Notes: a model not told the origin generated them from the sequence alone. A DNA stretch of 64,000 bases from JAAXQD01 sp963790095 (GCA_963790095.1 CAWBNO010000020.1:124001-188000), one strand, 5' to 3'. Numbered from the stretch's first letter, positions 16,340 to 26,431 are shown. A program made the numbers and translations.

Positions 16340-19300
16340 ATGAACGAACAACACCCTGAGACCATTATAAAGGAAACTATTACCCTTGCAGAAGCCTGGC
16401 AGAATCGTGCCAATAGGTTGTTGACTTCAGAGGAAAAGGGGATCGCCGAGCAAATGATGCGGTTGCTGACCCATCCCATGGACAAAGTGATCCTAACAAA
16501 AATGATCGATCAAAGCTTCAGGTCCCATAATCCGGCGCGTGTTGCCGATCAGATCAACAGTCTGCTTAGAAAATATGGTGTGCCCGATTTTTTTTCATCC
16601 GTGGACAAGCTGCTGGTACAAATGTTTCTCGGCTTGGGTCGGTATATCCCCAGTCTTTCGATCCCAAAAATGATCGACAAAATGCGCCACGACAGCAGCC
16701 GTGCCATTATTCCGGGTGAAGCGGACGAGTTGCATGCACATCTGCAGAAAAGGAAAGAACAAGGGGTTCAGATGAACATCAACCATCTGGGAGAAGCCCT
16801 TCTCGGTGAAACCGAAACCCTTCTTCGCCTCGATACATACATTAACGATTTAAAAAATCCCGAGATTGAATGTATTTCCATCAAAATTTCCACCATCTTC
16901 TCTCAAATCGAACCCCTGGCGTTCGAGCATACGATCCAAATCCTGAAAGACCGTCTTACCCGGCTTTACCAGGCGGCCATGGATAATGTTTACATCCGAA
17001 ACGACAAGACCACGGCGCCGAAATTGGTGACCCTCGATATGGAAGAATACCGGGACCAGGAGATTACCGTTACAGCGTTTAAAAGGACCCTGGAGCAAGA
17101 TGTATTTAAAAATTATGCTGCCGGTATTGCGTTGCAGGCCTATTTGCCGGACGCGTATTCCGTACAGCAAGAACTAACGGCCTGGGCCAAACAACGGGTG
17201 GCAAACGGCGGCAGCGCCATTAGAATCCGCATCGTCAAAGGGGCCAACATGGAGATGGAAAAGCTGGAGTCGGCGATCCGAAACTGGCCCCTGGCGCCAT
17301 ATGATAACAAGCTGTCTGTGGATGCCAATTACAAGCGAATGATCGATTTCGGCATGGCCCCGGAGAATATCCATGCGGCTCATTTGGGCATTGCATCCCA
17401 CAATCTGTTTGAACTGGCCTATGCGTATCAGATGGCCCGGCAAAATCGCGTCACCGATTATTTTTCCTTTGAGATGCTGGAGGGAATGGCCGATCATGTT
17501 CGGCGGGCCATTCATGAAATGCCCGGTGATATCATGCTGTACGCTCCGGTTGCCAGCAAAGCGCAGTTCATCAATGCCATTGCCTATCTCATCCGCCGGC
17601 TGGATGAAAATACCGATGCGGAGAATTTTCTGCGGTATTCCTTTAATCTCAAAACAGATTCCAAGGCCTGGGAATTTCAGAAAAAACAGTTTGTTGATTC
17701 CTACCATTACAAAGAGCGGGCTGGTAAGACGCCGAATCGCATCCAGAATCGGGAACATGAGTCGTTCCCAGAAACAATGGGGACTTTCCACGAAAAGGAA
17801 TTCAGCAACGAACCGGATACAGACTGGTCGCTGGCTGCAAATCGCAGATGGGCCCAAGCCGTCCGGGGAAGATGGAAAAAATCTTCGTCTGATCCCTTGG
17901 AAAAAATTCCCCTGGTGGTGGCCGGTGAGGAAATTTTTGAAAACCGGTCGATCAGAGAATCTATGGATCGTTCTCAGCTGCCGGAAGAAATCCATGTGGC
18001 CGCCTATGCCGAGGCTGTTGATGAGGATGTGAACCGGGCCCTGGCAACGGCCAGGGACGATCCGGACGGGTGGCGCTTAAAAACTATGGCCCAACGACAT
18101 GCTATCTTTTCACAGGTGGCCATGGAAATTCGCAAGGCCCGGGGGGATCTGATCGGTGCTGCGGCGGCCGATACCGGGAAGATTTTCACCGAAGCCGACG
18201 CCGAAGTCTCGGAAGCCGTGGACTTTGCCGAATATTATCCTTTTTCCGCAAGGGCCTTTACGGAACTGGAAAATGTTCGATGCCGGGGCAAGGGATTGGG
18301 GCTGGTCATTTCTCCATGGAATTTTCCCATCGCGATCCCCTGTGGGGGCATCGTGGCATCACTGGCTGCCGGCAACACGGTGATATTCAAACCGTCATCG
18401 GCGGCAGTCCTGACCGCATGGGAGTTGTGCCGATGTTTTTGGAACGGCGGCGTCTCCAAAAATGTTCTGCAGTTCCTGCCGTGTTTCGGCGCGACATCCG
18501 GTGCAAAACTCGCTGAACATCCGGATGTGGATTTTATCATTATGACCGGTGGGACCGATACAGGGATGACCATTTTAAAACAAAGACCCGGGGTATTTCT
18601 AACGGCGGAAACCGGCGGCAAAAACGCAACCCTCGTTACCGCCATGGCCGATAGAAGCCAGGCGGTCAAACATGTGCTTCACTCGGCCTTTAGCAACTGC
18701 GGCCAGAAATGTTCGGCCACGTCATTGCTGATTCTGGAACGGGAAGTGTACGAAGACGAATCGTTTAAAAAACAACTGGTCGATGCGGCCCGCAGCTATG
18801 CCGTCGGTCCCTGCTGGGATTTTGAAAACAGAATGGGGCCCCTGATCCAACGGCCGGCAGGGGATTTAAAACGGGGGATGACACAATTGGAGGCCGGTGA
18901 ATCCTGGGCGTTGAAACCGGAAAATGTTCGGGGAAATCCCTTTTTGTGGACACCTGGCATCAAATGGGGGGTGCGACAGGGAAGTTTTACCCACGTCACG
19001 GAGTTTTTCGGCCCCCTCCTGGGTGTGATATGCGCCGAAAATTTGGATCATGGCATTGAGATGGTCAACCAGACCGGTTACGGGTTGACTTCGGGGCTGG
19101 AGAGCCTGGACCGCCGGGAACAGGAATACTGGAAAGACCGCATAAAAGCAGGGAATCTGTATATCAATCGAGGAACCACCGGTGCCGTTGTTCTGCGCCA
19201 GCCCTTTGGCGGTATGGGCAAATCAGCGCTTGGGGCGGGTGTCAAGGCCGGCGGTCCCAACTACGTCTTTCAATTCATGAATCTTGAAGATATTGGATTC

Positions 19301-19939
19301 CCTTTGGCAGGTGCGATTCAAAACGATCATCCCTTATTGCGGGTAGTCCAGGAATGGAAGGTGAAACTGGATTGGGGCCAGCTGGGTGAATTCAAGACCG
19401 ATCTGACCCGGACCATCCGGGCCGTAAAAAGTTATCTTTATCATTGGGAGCAGGAATTCTCCCGGGAAAAGGATTACTTTCATCTGAGGGGTCAGGACAA
19501 CACCTTCCGATATCTACCGGTGGGTACGGTGGTGGTTCGTGTTCATCCGGACGACGGCCTGTTTGATGTTTTGGCAAGAATCGCCGGGGTAAAGATATCG
19601 GGGTGCGAACTTTTGATCAGTCTTCCCCCGGGCTTGAACAACTCGGTCACAGGGTTTCTTTACGGTAAACAGGGCAAACGATTTGTGGGGGATGCCCCGA
19701 TGATTGATCAAACAGACAAAGATCTTACGGCGATGATAGAAGAGATCCAGCGTATCCGTTATGGGGCACCGGATCGGGTGCCGGATGAAGTATTTCAGGT
19801 GGCGGCAGAGACGGGCTTTTTTATTTCCCGAACAAAGGTTTCCATGGAAGGAAGAATAGAACTGTTGCAGTATTTTCAGGAACAAAGTATCTGTTCCAAT
19901 TATCATCGATACGGCAATCTCGGCGAACGTGCCCTTTGA
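16340..19939 (+). CDS. putA: Bifunctional proline dehydrogenase / pyrroline-5-carboxylate dehydrogenase (PutA-type)
   Basis: A 1199-residue fusion that oxidises proline to glutamate. The FAD-dependent proline dehydrogenase barrel occupies about residues 60-450 (IRIVKGANMEMEKLE, FSFEMLEGMADHVRRAI, YLIRRLDENTDAENFLRYSF). The NAD-dependent aldehyde dehydrogenase occupies about 560-1000 (ISPWNFPIAIPCGG, the Glu motif TAETGGKNATLV and catalytic Cys791 in CGQKCSATS). It ends in the usual GGMGKSALGAGVKAGGPNYVFQF followed by about 190 residues of a C-terminal domain. No N-terminal ribbon-helix-helix DNA-binding domain is present, so it is not the self-regulating type. The cupin gene follows after 58 bases. 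Confidence 0.93.
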   Translation: MNEQHPETIIKETITLAEAWQNRANRLLTSEEKGIAEQMMRLLTHPMDKVILTKMIDQSFRSHNPARVADQINSLLRKYGVPDFFSSVDKLLVQMFLGLGRYIPSLSIPKMIDKMRHDSSRAIIPGEADELHAHLQKRKEQGVQMNINHLGEALLGETETLLRLDTYINDLKNPEIECISIKISTIFSQIEPLAFEHTIQILKDRLTRLYQAAMDNVYIRNDKTTAPKLVTLDMEEYRDQEITVTAFKRTLEQDVFKNYAAGIALQAYLPDAYSVQQELTAWAKQRVANGGSAIRIRIVKGANMEMEKLESAIRNWPLAPYDNKLSVDANYKRMIDFGMAPENIHAAHLGIASHNLFELAYAYQMARQNRVTDYFSFEMLEGMADHVRRAIHEMPGDIMLYAPVASKAQFINAIAYLIRRLDENTDAENFLRYSFNLKTDSKAWEFQKKQFVDSYHYKERAGKTPNRIQNREHESFPETMGTFHEKEFSNEPDTDWSLAANRRWAQAVRGRWKKSSSDPLEKIPLVVAGEEIFENRSIRESMDRSQLPEEIHVAAYAEAVDEDVNRALATARDDPDGWRLKTMAQRHAIFSQVAMEIRKARGDLIGAAAADTGKIFTEADAEVSEAVDFAEYYPFSARAFTELENVRCRGKGLGLVISPWNFPIAIPCGGIVASLAAGNTVIFKPSSAAVLTAWELCRCFWNGGVSKNVLQFLPCFGATSGAKLAEHPDVDFIIMTGGTDTGMTILKQRPGVFLTAETGGKNATLVTAMADRSQAVKHVLHSAFSNCGQKCSATSLLILEREVYEDESFKKQLVDAARSYAVGPCWDFENRMGPLIQRPAGDLKRGMTQLEAGESWALKPENVRGNPFLWTPGIKWGVRQGSFTHVTEFFGPLLGVICAENLDHGIEMVNQTGYGLTSGLESLDRREQEYWKDRIKAGNLYINRGTTGAVVLRQPFGGMGKSALGAGVKAGGPNYVFQFMNLEDIGFPLAGAIQNDHPLLRVVQEWKVKLDWGQLGEFKTDLTRTIRAVKSYLYHWEQEFSREKDYFHLRGQDNTFRYLPVGTVVVRVHPDDGLFDVLARIAGVKISGCELLISLPPGLNNSVTGFLYGKQGKRFVGDAPMIDQTDKDLTAMIEEIQRIRYGAPDRVPDEVFQVAAETGFFISRTKVSMEGRIELLQYFQEQSICSNYHRYGNLGERAL

Positions 19940-19997
19940 TGAACGAAATGGCGCCAAAATGTAAAGGGGCAAACTTTTTTCAAAAGAGGAGATCCTG

Positions 19998-20333
19998 ATG
20001 TTCTACAAACACGTTAACAGCGGTTACAAACAGGCCCTGGAAGGGGTACAACTTAAGACGTTGGTATACGGTAATAAGACCCTTTGCACCGAATTCCGGC
20101 TGGAAAAGGGAAGCAAGTTGCCCAGACATCGTCATCCCCATGAGCAGACAGGCTACCTGGTATCTGGTGGAATTCGACTTTCAATCGGCAATAAGATATT
20201 TGAAGTCTCGCCGGGGGACAGTTGGTGTATACCCAGTGATGTTGAGCATGGTGCGGAAATTCTGATGGATTCGGTGGCCGTAGAAGTCTTTTCACCTGTT
20301 CGAGAGGAATATTTGCCGGAGAACCTGGTTTAA
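19998..20333 (+). CDS. Single-domain cupin protein
   Basis: A 111-residue cupin_2 protein. The metal-binding motif 1 is LPRHRHPHEQTGYLVSGGIRLSIG and motif 2 is PGDSWCIPSDVEHGAEI, with His and Glu ligands in place. The fold is compatible with a small-molecule sensor, isomerase or dioxygenase; substrate unknown. It has a strong GAGGAG Shine-Dalgarno and directly follows putA, so a role tied to proline or amino-acid metabolism is possible but unproven. Confidence 0.8.
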   Translation: MFYKHVNSGYKQALEGVQLKTLVYGNKTLCTEFRLEKGSKLPRHRHPHEQTGYLVSGGIRLSIGNKIFEVSPGDSWCIPSDVEHGAEILMDSVAVEVFSPVREEYLPENLV

Positions 20334-20409
20334 AAAGAAATTTTTCTGGGACTTGCCCGACGCCAAAAAGTTTTTGATCTTATCGGCAGGTTACAGGGGG
20401 ATGGTGGAA

Positions 20410-20514
20410 ATGACCACGGTAAAACTTAAACTTCGAAACGGAGACTTTTCAATTCATCGCCTTGGGGCGTCCGGCGAGAATCCAGATACATTTTCCAAGC
20501 TCCTGATGGAATAG
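20410..20514 (+). pseudogene. Possible ACT-domain N-terminal remnant
   Basis: A 34-codon frame encodes MTTVKLKLRNGDFSIHRLGA, then SGENPDTFSKLLME and a stop. The start resembles the N-terminus of small ACT-domain (CASTOR-type) proteins, but the rest of the domain is missing and further stops follow. Either a decayed gene or chance; weak evidence. The remaining gap from 20334 to 20675 shows nothing else recognisable. Confidence 0.22.
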
Positions 20515-20675
20515 TCCACTGATTATGAAACCCAGAAAATGAATATTGGCTCATTTTGTTGAATAAAATTTTAAAACCCGAAGACACCCGTAATTCGCAG
20601 CCTTTCAATTCGTAAACCCCAATTTTTATTTGATATCTGTCGATTATCCATTTGAACAATTCTTTTTAATTTTCC

Positions 20676-20704
20676 TTGACATTTTTCGATACCGCTGATA
20701 ATGA
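20676..20704 (+). promoter_or_regulatory. Sigma-70 promoter of the TetR regulator
   Basis: A consensus -35 TTGACA (20676-20681), a 17-base spacer and -10 TAATGA (20699-20704). The -10 box overlaps the operator palindrome that follows. It lies 50 bases upstream of the regulator gene. Confidence 0.75.
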
Positions 20705-20720
20705 ATGAATATTCATTCAT
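20701..20720. promoter_or_regulatory. Operator palindrome for the TetR/FadR-like regulator
   Basis: A perfect 20-bp palindrome, ATGAATGAATATTCATTCAT, overlaps the -10 box. Its half-site ATGAATGA recurs in the palindrome at 26813-26834, the only other such site I found. The position predicts autorepression. Confidence 0.75.
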
Positions 20721-20753
20721 AAACATTTTTCACTTTTTCATGAAATATTCGGG

Positions 20754-21359
20754 TTGGGGAGGTCCGTTATTCGTACCAAAGAAAAAATAAATGACAAATA
20801 TGATCGCATCCTTGAAGCAGCGGTCAAAGTATTCGCGGAGCAAGGCTTTTTCCAGTCAACAGTTTCGCAGATTGCCAGGGAAGCCGGGGTCGCCGACGGC
20901 ACGATCTATCTCTATTTTAAAAACAAAGAGGATATCCTGGTTCAATTTTTCAGCTATAAAACCAGACAGGTTTTTGCTCGCTTCAGAGAGGAAGTTGACA
21001 GCGCCGACAATGCCGTTGATAAACTTCGCAATCTTATTCGTCGACATCTCGAGGAATTCCAGAATGACAGGAACATGGCAATCGTCTATCGGGCGGAAAC
21101 CCATCAGAACAGCCGCCTGGTCGAAGAACAGATAAAAGAAATGTCCAAGATGTATCTTGATATTGTTTCAGAAATTGTCGAACAGGGCCAGGAAGAAGGG
21201 GTAATCCGGAGAGATTTATACCTGAGCCTTGTTAAGCGGTTTATACTGGGTGGCATTGATGAGGTCATTAGTACCTGGATCCATGCGGATGGAAAATACG
21301 ACCTTGTTACCATGGCAGATCCACTGGTAGACCTTTTTATAAGGGGAATCGGTGTATAA
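20754..21359 (+). CDS. TetR-family regulator of fatty-acid metabolism (FadR-like)
   Basis: A TetR-family repressor of about 200 residues. The helix-turn-helix is TVSQIAREAGVADGTIYLYFKNKEDIL (residues about 37-63), typical of Bacillus-type FadR/FabR-like regulators that release DNA on binding long-chain acyl-CoA. The C-terminal ligand domain is helical. The start is uncertain. No ATG is available near the expected N-terminus (RTKEKINDKYDRILEAA); a TTG at 20754 or a rare ATT at 20769 behind a GGGGAGG are the options. An acyl-CoA dehydrogenase gene follows 78 bases later and a matching operator lies upstream, so the regulon is probably acyl-CoA oxidation. Confidence 0.85.
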   Translation: MGRSVIRTKEKINDKYDRILEAAVKVFAEQGFFQSTVSQIAREAGVADGTIYLYFKNKEDILVQFFSYKTRQVFARFREEVDSADNAVDKLRNLIRRHLEEFQNDRNMAIVYRAETHQNSRLVEEQIKEMSKMYLDIVSEIVEQGQEEGVIRRDLYLSLVKRFILGGIDEVISTWIHADGKYDLVTMADPLVDLFIRGIGV

Positions 21360-21437
21360 ATATGTCGGATGTATTTTAATCGCTATTTGTCTCAAGCATA
21401 TCATGTTGATATAACAACAAAAAGGAGAGATTGGAAA

Positions 21438-23252
21438 ATGGCACAATATATTGCAGATAGAAGGGACGTAGATTTTGTCCTTCACGAACAGATGCAGGTT
21501 GAAAATCTGAGCCAACATGAAATGTTTGCCGAGTTTAATAAAAAAACGGTGGATATGATTGTATCCGAAGCTCGAAACCTTGCGGTTAAAGAGATTCTTC
21601 CCACCCAAGCATTGGGTGACCGGGAAGGATGCAAGTTTGACAACGGGAAGGTAACGGTTCCCGAGTCTTTTCACCGGGCGTATGAACTCTTAAAAGAAGG
21701 TGAATGGGTGGCCATGACCGAAGACCCCGAGTGGGGGGGGCAGGGAATGCCGACCACCGTTGCGTTGGCGGTCAGTGATTATCTCGTGGGTGCAAACTAT
21801 GGGTTTATGATATATTCGGGGCTGACCCACGGTGCAGGAAAACTCATTGAATCCTTTGGGACCGACCAACAGAAACAGCTCTTTCTCGAAAAGATGTACA
21901 CCGGTGAATGGACCGGAACAATGCTGCTTACGGAACCTGAAGCAGGTTCGGATGTGGGGGCTCTCACAACGACTGCGGTCAAGAATGACGACGGAACATA
22001 TTCCATTACCGGAAACAAGATTTTCATTTCCGGAGGGGAACACGATCTGGCCGAAAATATCGTTCATCCTGTTTTGGCCCGTATCGAAGGCGCCCCTGAA
22101 GGGACCAAAGGTATTTCACTCTTCCTTGTCCCCAAATTTTGGGTGAACGATGACGGGAGTCTGGGTGAGTTCAATGACGTGGTCTGTACCGGCATCGAAG
22201 AAAAAATGGGGATCCATGGCAATTCAACCTGTTCTCTGACCCTTGGCGGCAAGGGCAAATGCAGGGGGACTCTGCTGGGGGATGAGAACAAAGGCATGCG
22301 GGCCATGTTTTTGATGATGAATGAAGCGCGTCTCCTGGTAGGCCTCCAGGGTTTCGGTTGTGCCTCGTCAGCTTACATGTATGCTGTTGATTACGCCCGG
22401 CAGCGGATACAGGGAAAAAATCTCCTCCAGATACTCGATAAGAATGCACCATCGGTTCCCATCATACAGCATCCGGATGTACGGCGCCAGTTGATGACCA
22501 TGAAGGTGTATGTTGAAGGGATCCGAAGTCTTCTTTATTATGTCGGATTGTGTGAGGACCGGGTGAAAATTGCCGAAGACATGGAAGAAAAAACCAAATA
22601 TCAAGGCATCATCGATGTTCTCATACCGATTGCCAAAGGTTATGTCACCGACCGGTGCTTCGAGGTTTGCAGCCACGGTATCCAGGTCTACGGCGGTTAC
22701 GGTTATATTCAGGAATATCCCATGGAACAACTCCTCAGGGATTGTCGGATAACCATGATCTATGAAGGGACAAACGGGATTCAGGCCATGGATCTTCTGG
22801 GAAGAAAGCTGGGATTGAATAAAGGAAAACCGGTCATGGATCTTTTGGGTGAGATTCAAAAAACCATTGCAAAGGCAAAAGAGACCGCTGGACTGGAAGA
22901 CTTTTCAGCCAGGTTGGAAGGGGCGGTCAATAAGTTGGGTGATGTTGCGCTGCATATGGGAACAACGGCCATGTCGCCCAAAGTGATGACTGCTTTCGCT
23001 TTTGCATATCCTTTCATGGAAGTATGCGGTGATGTGATCATGGCCTGGATGCTGCTGTGGCGGGCTGCGATTGCTGCCGAAAAGCTGGAAAAAGGCGCCA
23101 AGAAAAAAGATATCCCCTTCTACGAGGGCCAGATTAAAAGTGCCGAATTTTTCCTCTGTACCATCCTGCCGATTACTTTTGGCAAGATAAAAGCCATTCT
23201 GGCCACCAACGGCGCGGCTGTGGAGATGGATGAAAAGTCATTTGGCGGATAA
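21438..23252 (+). CDS. Long-chain-type acyl-CoA dehydrogenase (about 600-residue class)
   Basis: A 604-residue FAD enzyme of the larger acyl-CoA dehydrogenase class with an extra C-terminal domain (the class that includes FadE-like and DmdC-like proteins). FAD/substrate motifs are MLLTEPEAGSDVGAL and ISGGEHD, and the catalytic Glu lies in ITMIYEGTNGIQAMDLLGRK. The start chosen is the ATG at 21438 (MAQYIADRRDVDF) with an AAGGAGA upstream; the longer frame is non-family. It is probably co-transcribed with the TetR gene. Electrons would go to EtfAB and then to the Emo protein encoded about 4 kb downstream. Chain-length specificity is not readable. Confidence 0.92.
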   Translation: MAQYIADRRDVDFVLHEQMQVENLSQHEMFAEFNKKTVDMIVSEARNLAVKEILPTQALGDREGCKFDNGKVTVPESFHRAYELLKEGEWVAMTEDPEWGGQGMPTTVALAVSDYLVGANYGFMIYSGLTHGAGKLIESFGTDQQKQLFLEKMYTGEWTGTMLLTEPEAGSDVGALTTTAVKNDDGTYSITGNKIFISGGEHDLAENIVHPVLARIEGAPEGTKGISLFLVPKFWVNDDGSLGEFNDVVCTGIEEKMGIHGNSTCSLTLGGKGKCRGTLLGDENKGMRAMFLMMNEARLLVGLQGFGCASSAYMYAVDYARQRIQGKNLLQILDKNAPSVPIIQHPDVRRQLMTMKVYVEGIRSLLYYVGLCEDRVKIAEDMEEKTKYQGIIDVLIPIAKGYVTDRCFEVCSHGIQVYGGYGYIQEYPMEQLLRDCRITMIYEGTNGIQAMDLLGRKLGLNKGKPVMDLLGEIQKTIAKAKETAGLEDFSARLEGAVNKLGDVALHMGTTAMSPKVMTAFAFAYPFMEVCGDVIMAWMLLWRAAIAAEKLEKGAKKKDIPFYEGQIKSAEFFLCTILPITFGKIKAILATNGAAVEMDEKSFGG

Positions 23253-23276
23253 ATTTTTCAAAGGTTTCGTTACGGT

Positions 23277-24581
23277 TTATGGGGCGTTCGTTTTATACGT
23301 CTCTTTGGTAAGCATCGTACACACCAGGGAGACCATGGAAGCGCCGAGGAGAATAAAAATCAGCATCGAGTAGGCTTCAAGGGGATATCCCCCGGTATCG
23401 GACTTGGGATACGCATCTAAGACCCGACCCAAAAGGGGCATAAAGACGGCACCGCCCAGGAAAGGGAAGAGATTGACCAAGCCGGTTGAGGTCCCGGCAA
23501 TTTCCATGGGAAAAAGCTCTTTAGTAATGGTAAACCCCAATACCACCACCGCTGAAGCACATATGGAAAAAACAAAAAATAGAATATACAGAGCGATTCG
23601 TGGAAGGCCGCTGGGGTAAATGCTCAGAAATGCGAGGGTGATGACCAGCACGATGTTGCATAAAATAAATGGTTTTTTTCGACTTTTCATTAACTTGTCC
23701 GATAAAAACCCAAGGGGGGGACTTCCGATGATCATGCCCCATGCAATCATGCTGAGAATCGTGCCGGCTTCCGCCCGGGTCATGCCGTAAACATGCATCA
23801 GATAAGGTCCGCCCCACAGGGCGCCAAAACCGAAAAATATTCCGCAATCGAAAAAGAACCAAATGGCCACCGGCCAGAAGTATTTTTCGGAAACGACTCG
23901 CCGGGCCCCTTCCAGCAGCGGTATCTGCTTTAACGTCCGGGAGGTTTTTCCGCTTTCTTCACCGAATACTTCATCGATGGAAGGCCAGCCCTTATCTTCA
24001 GGCCGATTTCTTACAATCAGCCACACCAGCACGACGATGATGAAAGTGCAGCCGCCAATCACTTCAAAAGAGAGGCGCCATCCGAAAACCAGCGTCATCA
24101 AAGCAAGCAGCCATGTGGCTGCGAAAACCCCCATTCCGCCGACTGCATTTAGAATACCTGTCATGAACGCAAATTCCTGGGGGCGAAACCATTGGGATAA
24201 AATTTTCATTGTGGGGATAAAGACCATGGAAACACCAAGGCCCACCATCACCCTTCCCACAAAGGCCATTTTTATGGTCGGCGCAAGCCCGAAGATAATA
24301 CTCCCCACGGAAGCGATAATTAAAAAAAATGTTACGGATTTTCTGGGGCCCAATGAATCTGAAAGGAGTCCTGCAGGAAATTGCATGAAGGCATAGCAAT
24401 AAAAGTATGTTGATCCCAGCAGTCCCATTACACTGGCGGTTGTCTGAAAGTCTTTTATCAGGTCGTTCGCCACTACGGACAGGGAGAGGCGGTGGAAATA
24501 AACAAAAAAATAGGCCAGGGCAAGTACTAAAAAAACCAGCCACCTAAAGCGCAGTATCTTTCCGGCAATGTCTTTGGTCAT
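23277..24581 (-). CDS. Major facilitator superfamily transporter
   Basis: A 434-residue 12-helix MFS protein of the anion/sugar-phosphate porter (GlpT-like) type. Visible signatures are YFFVYFHRLSLSVVANDL in helix 1, the loop motif GLLSDSLGPRKS between helices 2 and 3 and GFLSDKLMKSRKKP between helices 7 and 8. GGAG lies 6 bases before the ATG. The substrate is unknown. Its setting between an acyl-CoA dehydrogenase and an acyl-CoA ligase suggests an organic acid, which is only inference. Confidence 0.85.
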   Translation of the reverse strand: MTKDIAGKILRFRWLVFLVLALAYFFVYFHRLSLSVVANDLIKDFQTTASVMGLLGSTYFYCYAFMQFPAGLLSDSLGPRKSVTFFLIIASVGSIIFGLAPTIKMAFVGRVMVGLGVSMVFIPTMKILSQWFRPQEFAFMTGILNAVGGMGVFAATWLLALMTLVFGWRLSFEVIGGCTFIIVVLVWLIVRNRPEDKGWPSIDEVFGEESGKTSRTLKQIPLLEGARRVVSEKYFWPVAIWFFFDCGIFFGFGALWGGPYLMHVYGMTRAEAGTILSMIAWGMIIGSPPLGFLSDKLMKSRKKPFILCNIVLVITLAFLSIYPSGLPRIALYILFFVFSICASAVVVLGFTITKELFPMEIAGTSTGLVNLFPFLGGAVFMPLLGRVLDAYPKSDTGGYPLEAYSMLIFILLGASMVSLVCTMLTKETYKTNAP

Positions 24582-24739
24582 CCCTTCTCCACAGGTAGTG
24601 CTTTGACCTTTTAAAAACTGGATTGTCTACATGCAACAACTTTTTAAGAGGCTGGGATAAGAATTGGGAAATACCCCGAAGTTTGTTTCCCGGGGAAACA
24701 CGAAATTTAGTCTTTCGTTTATAAGATCGTCAACCGATT

Positions 24740-26431
24740 TTATTTTCGTTTCGCCATCTCTTCCGTCCTCAGGTCCTTCTTTAAAATTTTACCGACATTT
24801 GTTTTTGGAAGTTCAGTCCTGAATTCAATCTCGGTGGGAAGCTTGTATTTGGCCAACTTTTCCGAGCAATATTCAATAAGGGATTCCTGGGTGGCGGTTT
24901 CTCCTTTTTTGAGGACAACAAACACTTTGATGGTTTCACCCCGGGTCGGGTGTGGAATGCCGATGACGGCGGCTTCTTGGACCTTGGGGTTTTCATAAAG
25001 TACTTCTTCGATATCCCGGGGATAGACGTTGTAACCGCCGGAAATGACCATATCCTTCTTACGGTCAACAATGTAAAAGTACCCCTCTTCATCCATTTTG
25101 GCGATATCTCCGGTATAGAGCCAGCCGTCTTTAAGGGTGTTGGCGGTTTCATCCGGCTTGTGCCAGTAACCTTTCATGACCTGGGGACCTTTAACAAGGA
25201 GTTCACCGGATTCCCCCACGGGGACCTCTGTCTCGCCGTCGTTGAGGTCTACGATGCGGCAGTCCGTATCGGAAATGGGGACCCCGATACTTCCAACTTT
25301 CCGCTTCCCGCCGGCATAGGGGTTTATATGTGTGACCGGTGATGATTCCGTCAAGCCGTATCCTTCAACGATGACAGCGCCAGTTTTGCTTTCAAAATCT
25401 CTGATAACTTCCACAGGCAGCGGCGCACTGCCTGAAAAACATCCGTTTATGGACGTCAGATCGATTTTTTCAATGCCTGGATGATTGAGTATTCCAATGT
25501 ACATGGTGGGGACCAATGGGGCAAATGTCGGTTTGAATTTCCGAATGGCTTCGAGCAAAGGCTCCGGCTGGGGCTTCGGAACGAGGATATCGCCCCATCC
25601 CAGATAAATGGCCAGATTCATTGCGGTGGTGAGTCCAAATACGTGGAAAAAGGGCAGCGCTCCCAGCATGATTTCATTGCTGTTGAAGGTGGGGAACCAT
25701 GCCCCGATCTGCTGAACCTGTTTGCTCAGGTTGCTGTGGGTGAGCATAACACCCTTGGAAACACCGGTGGTACCCCCGGTGTACTGATACATGGCAACAT
25801 CATCAAACGACAGTTCAACATCGGTCGGATTGGGAGAACTTTTTTCCAGAACCGCTTTCCATTTAAAGACATTTTTGGCGGATTTTACATCGGCGGCAAG
25901 GTTTTTCTTTTTGGCCACCAGGGGAAACAAAAGATTCTTCGGGAAAGGAAGGTAATCGCCAATGGACGTATAAATTATCTCTTTTATTTTTGTTTTCGGT
26001 CTAAGATCGATCATCCGATTACCTAAAAGATCGATGGTAACGAGGATTTTTGCACCTGAATCGTTGAATTGATGTTCAAGTTCTCGATCTGAATACAAAG
26101 GATTGTTCATCACCGCTATTGCGCCGATTCTTAATATTGCATAATAGGCCGCAACACACGGTATAAGGTTCGGTAGGAGGATGGCGACGCTGTCTCCTTT
26201 TTTGATTCCAAAACCGTGAAGACAGGATGCAAAACGGTTAACCATATCATTGAGTTCACGATAGGTAATTTTATATCCTTGAAACAAGAGTGCCATTTTA
26301 TCGGGAAATTTGCCGGCGGTTATATCCAGAATTTCCGGAAGGCATATTTCTTCGTATTCGACTTTTTCAGGCACCCCCTTTTCATAACTGGTCAACCAGG
26401 GCTTACCTTCATATTTTTTTTCTGCTGCCAT
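24740..26431 (-). CDS. Long-chain fatty acid--CoA ligase (FadD-like)
   Basis: A 563-residue adenylate-forming ligase that activates fatty acids to acyl-CoA. The P-loop-like motif YQYTGGTTGVSKGVMLTHSN, the motif EGYGLTESSP and the hinge/C-terminal DGWLYTGDIAKMDEEGYF and DRKKDMVISGGYNVYPRDIEE are intact, ending with the catalytic Lys motif PKTNVGKILKKDLR. The start chosen is the ATG at 26431 because GGAGGGG sits 7 bases upstream; the frame reaches an earlier ATG at 26446 that overlaps this ribosome site. It faces away from the emo-etfBA unit. Confidence 0.92.
   Translation of the reverse strand: MAAEKKYEGKPWLTSYEKGVPEKVEYEEICLPEILDITAGKFPDKMALLFQGYKITYRELNDMVNRFASCLHGFGIKKGDSVAILLPNLIPCVAAYYAILRIGAIAVMNNPLYSDRELEHQFNDSGAKILVTIDLLGNRMIDLRPKTKIKEIIYTSIGDYLPFPKNLLFPLVAKKKNLAADVKSAKNVFKWKAVLEKSSPNPTDVELSFDDVAMYQYTGGTTGVSKGVMLTHSNLSKQVQQIGAWFPTFNSNEIMLGALPFFHVFGLTTAMNLAIYLGWGDILVPKPQPEPLLEAIRKFKPTFAPLVPTMYIGILNHPGIEKIDLTSINGCFSGSAPLPVEVIRDFESKTGAVIVEGYGLTESSPVTHINPYAGGKRKVGSIGVPISDTDCRIVDLNDGETEVPVGESGELLVKGPQVMKGYWHKPDETANTLKDGWLYTGDIAKMDEEGYFYIVDRKKDMVISGGYNVYPRDIEEVLYENPKVQEAAVIGIPHPTRGETIKVFVVLKKGETATQESLIEYCSEKLAKYKLPTEIEFRTELPKTNVGKILKKDLRTEEMAKRK

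Noticed and set aside
17174..17995. A 273-codon minus-strand open frame
   Set aside because: It is antisense to putA, whose frame is continuous and strongly conserved.
20426..20659. A 77-codon minus-strand frame before the TetR gene
   Set aside because: No ribosome site or family resemblance; it overlaps the possible ACT remnant in a poorly conserved gap.
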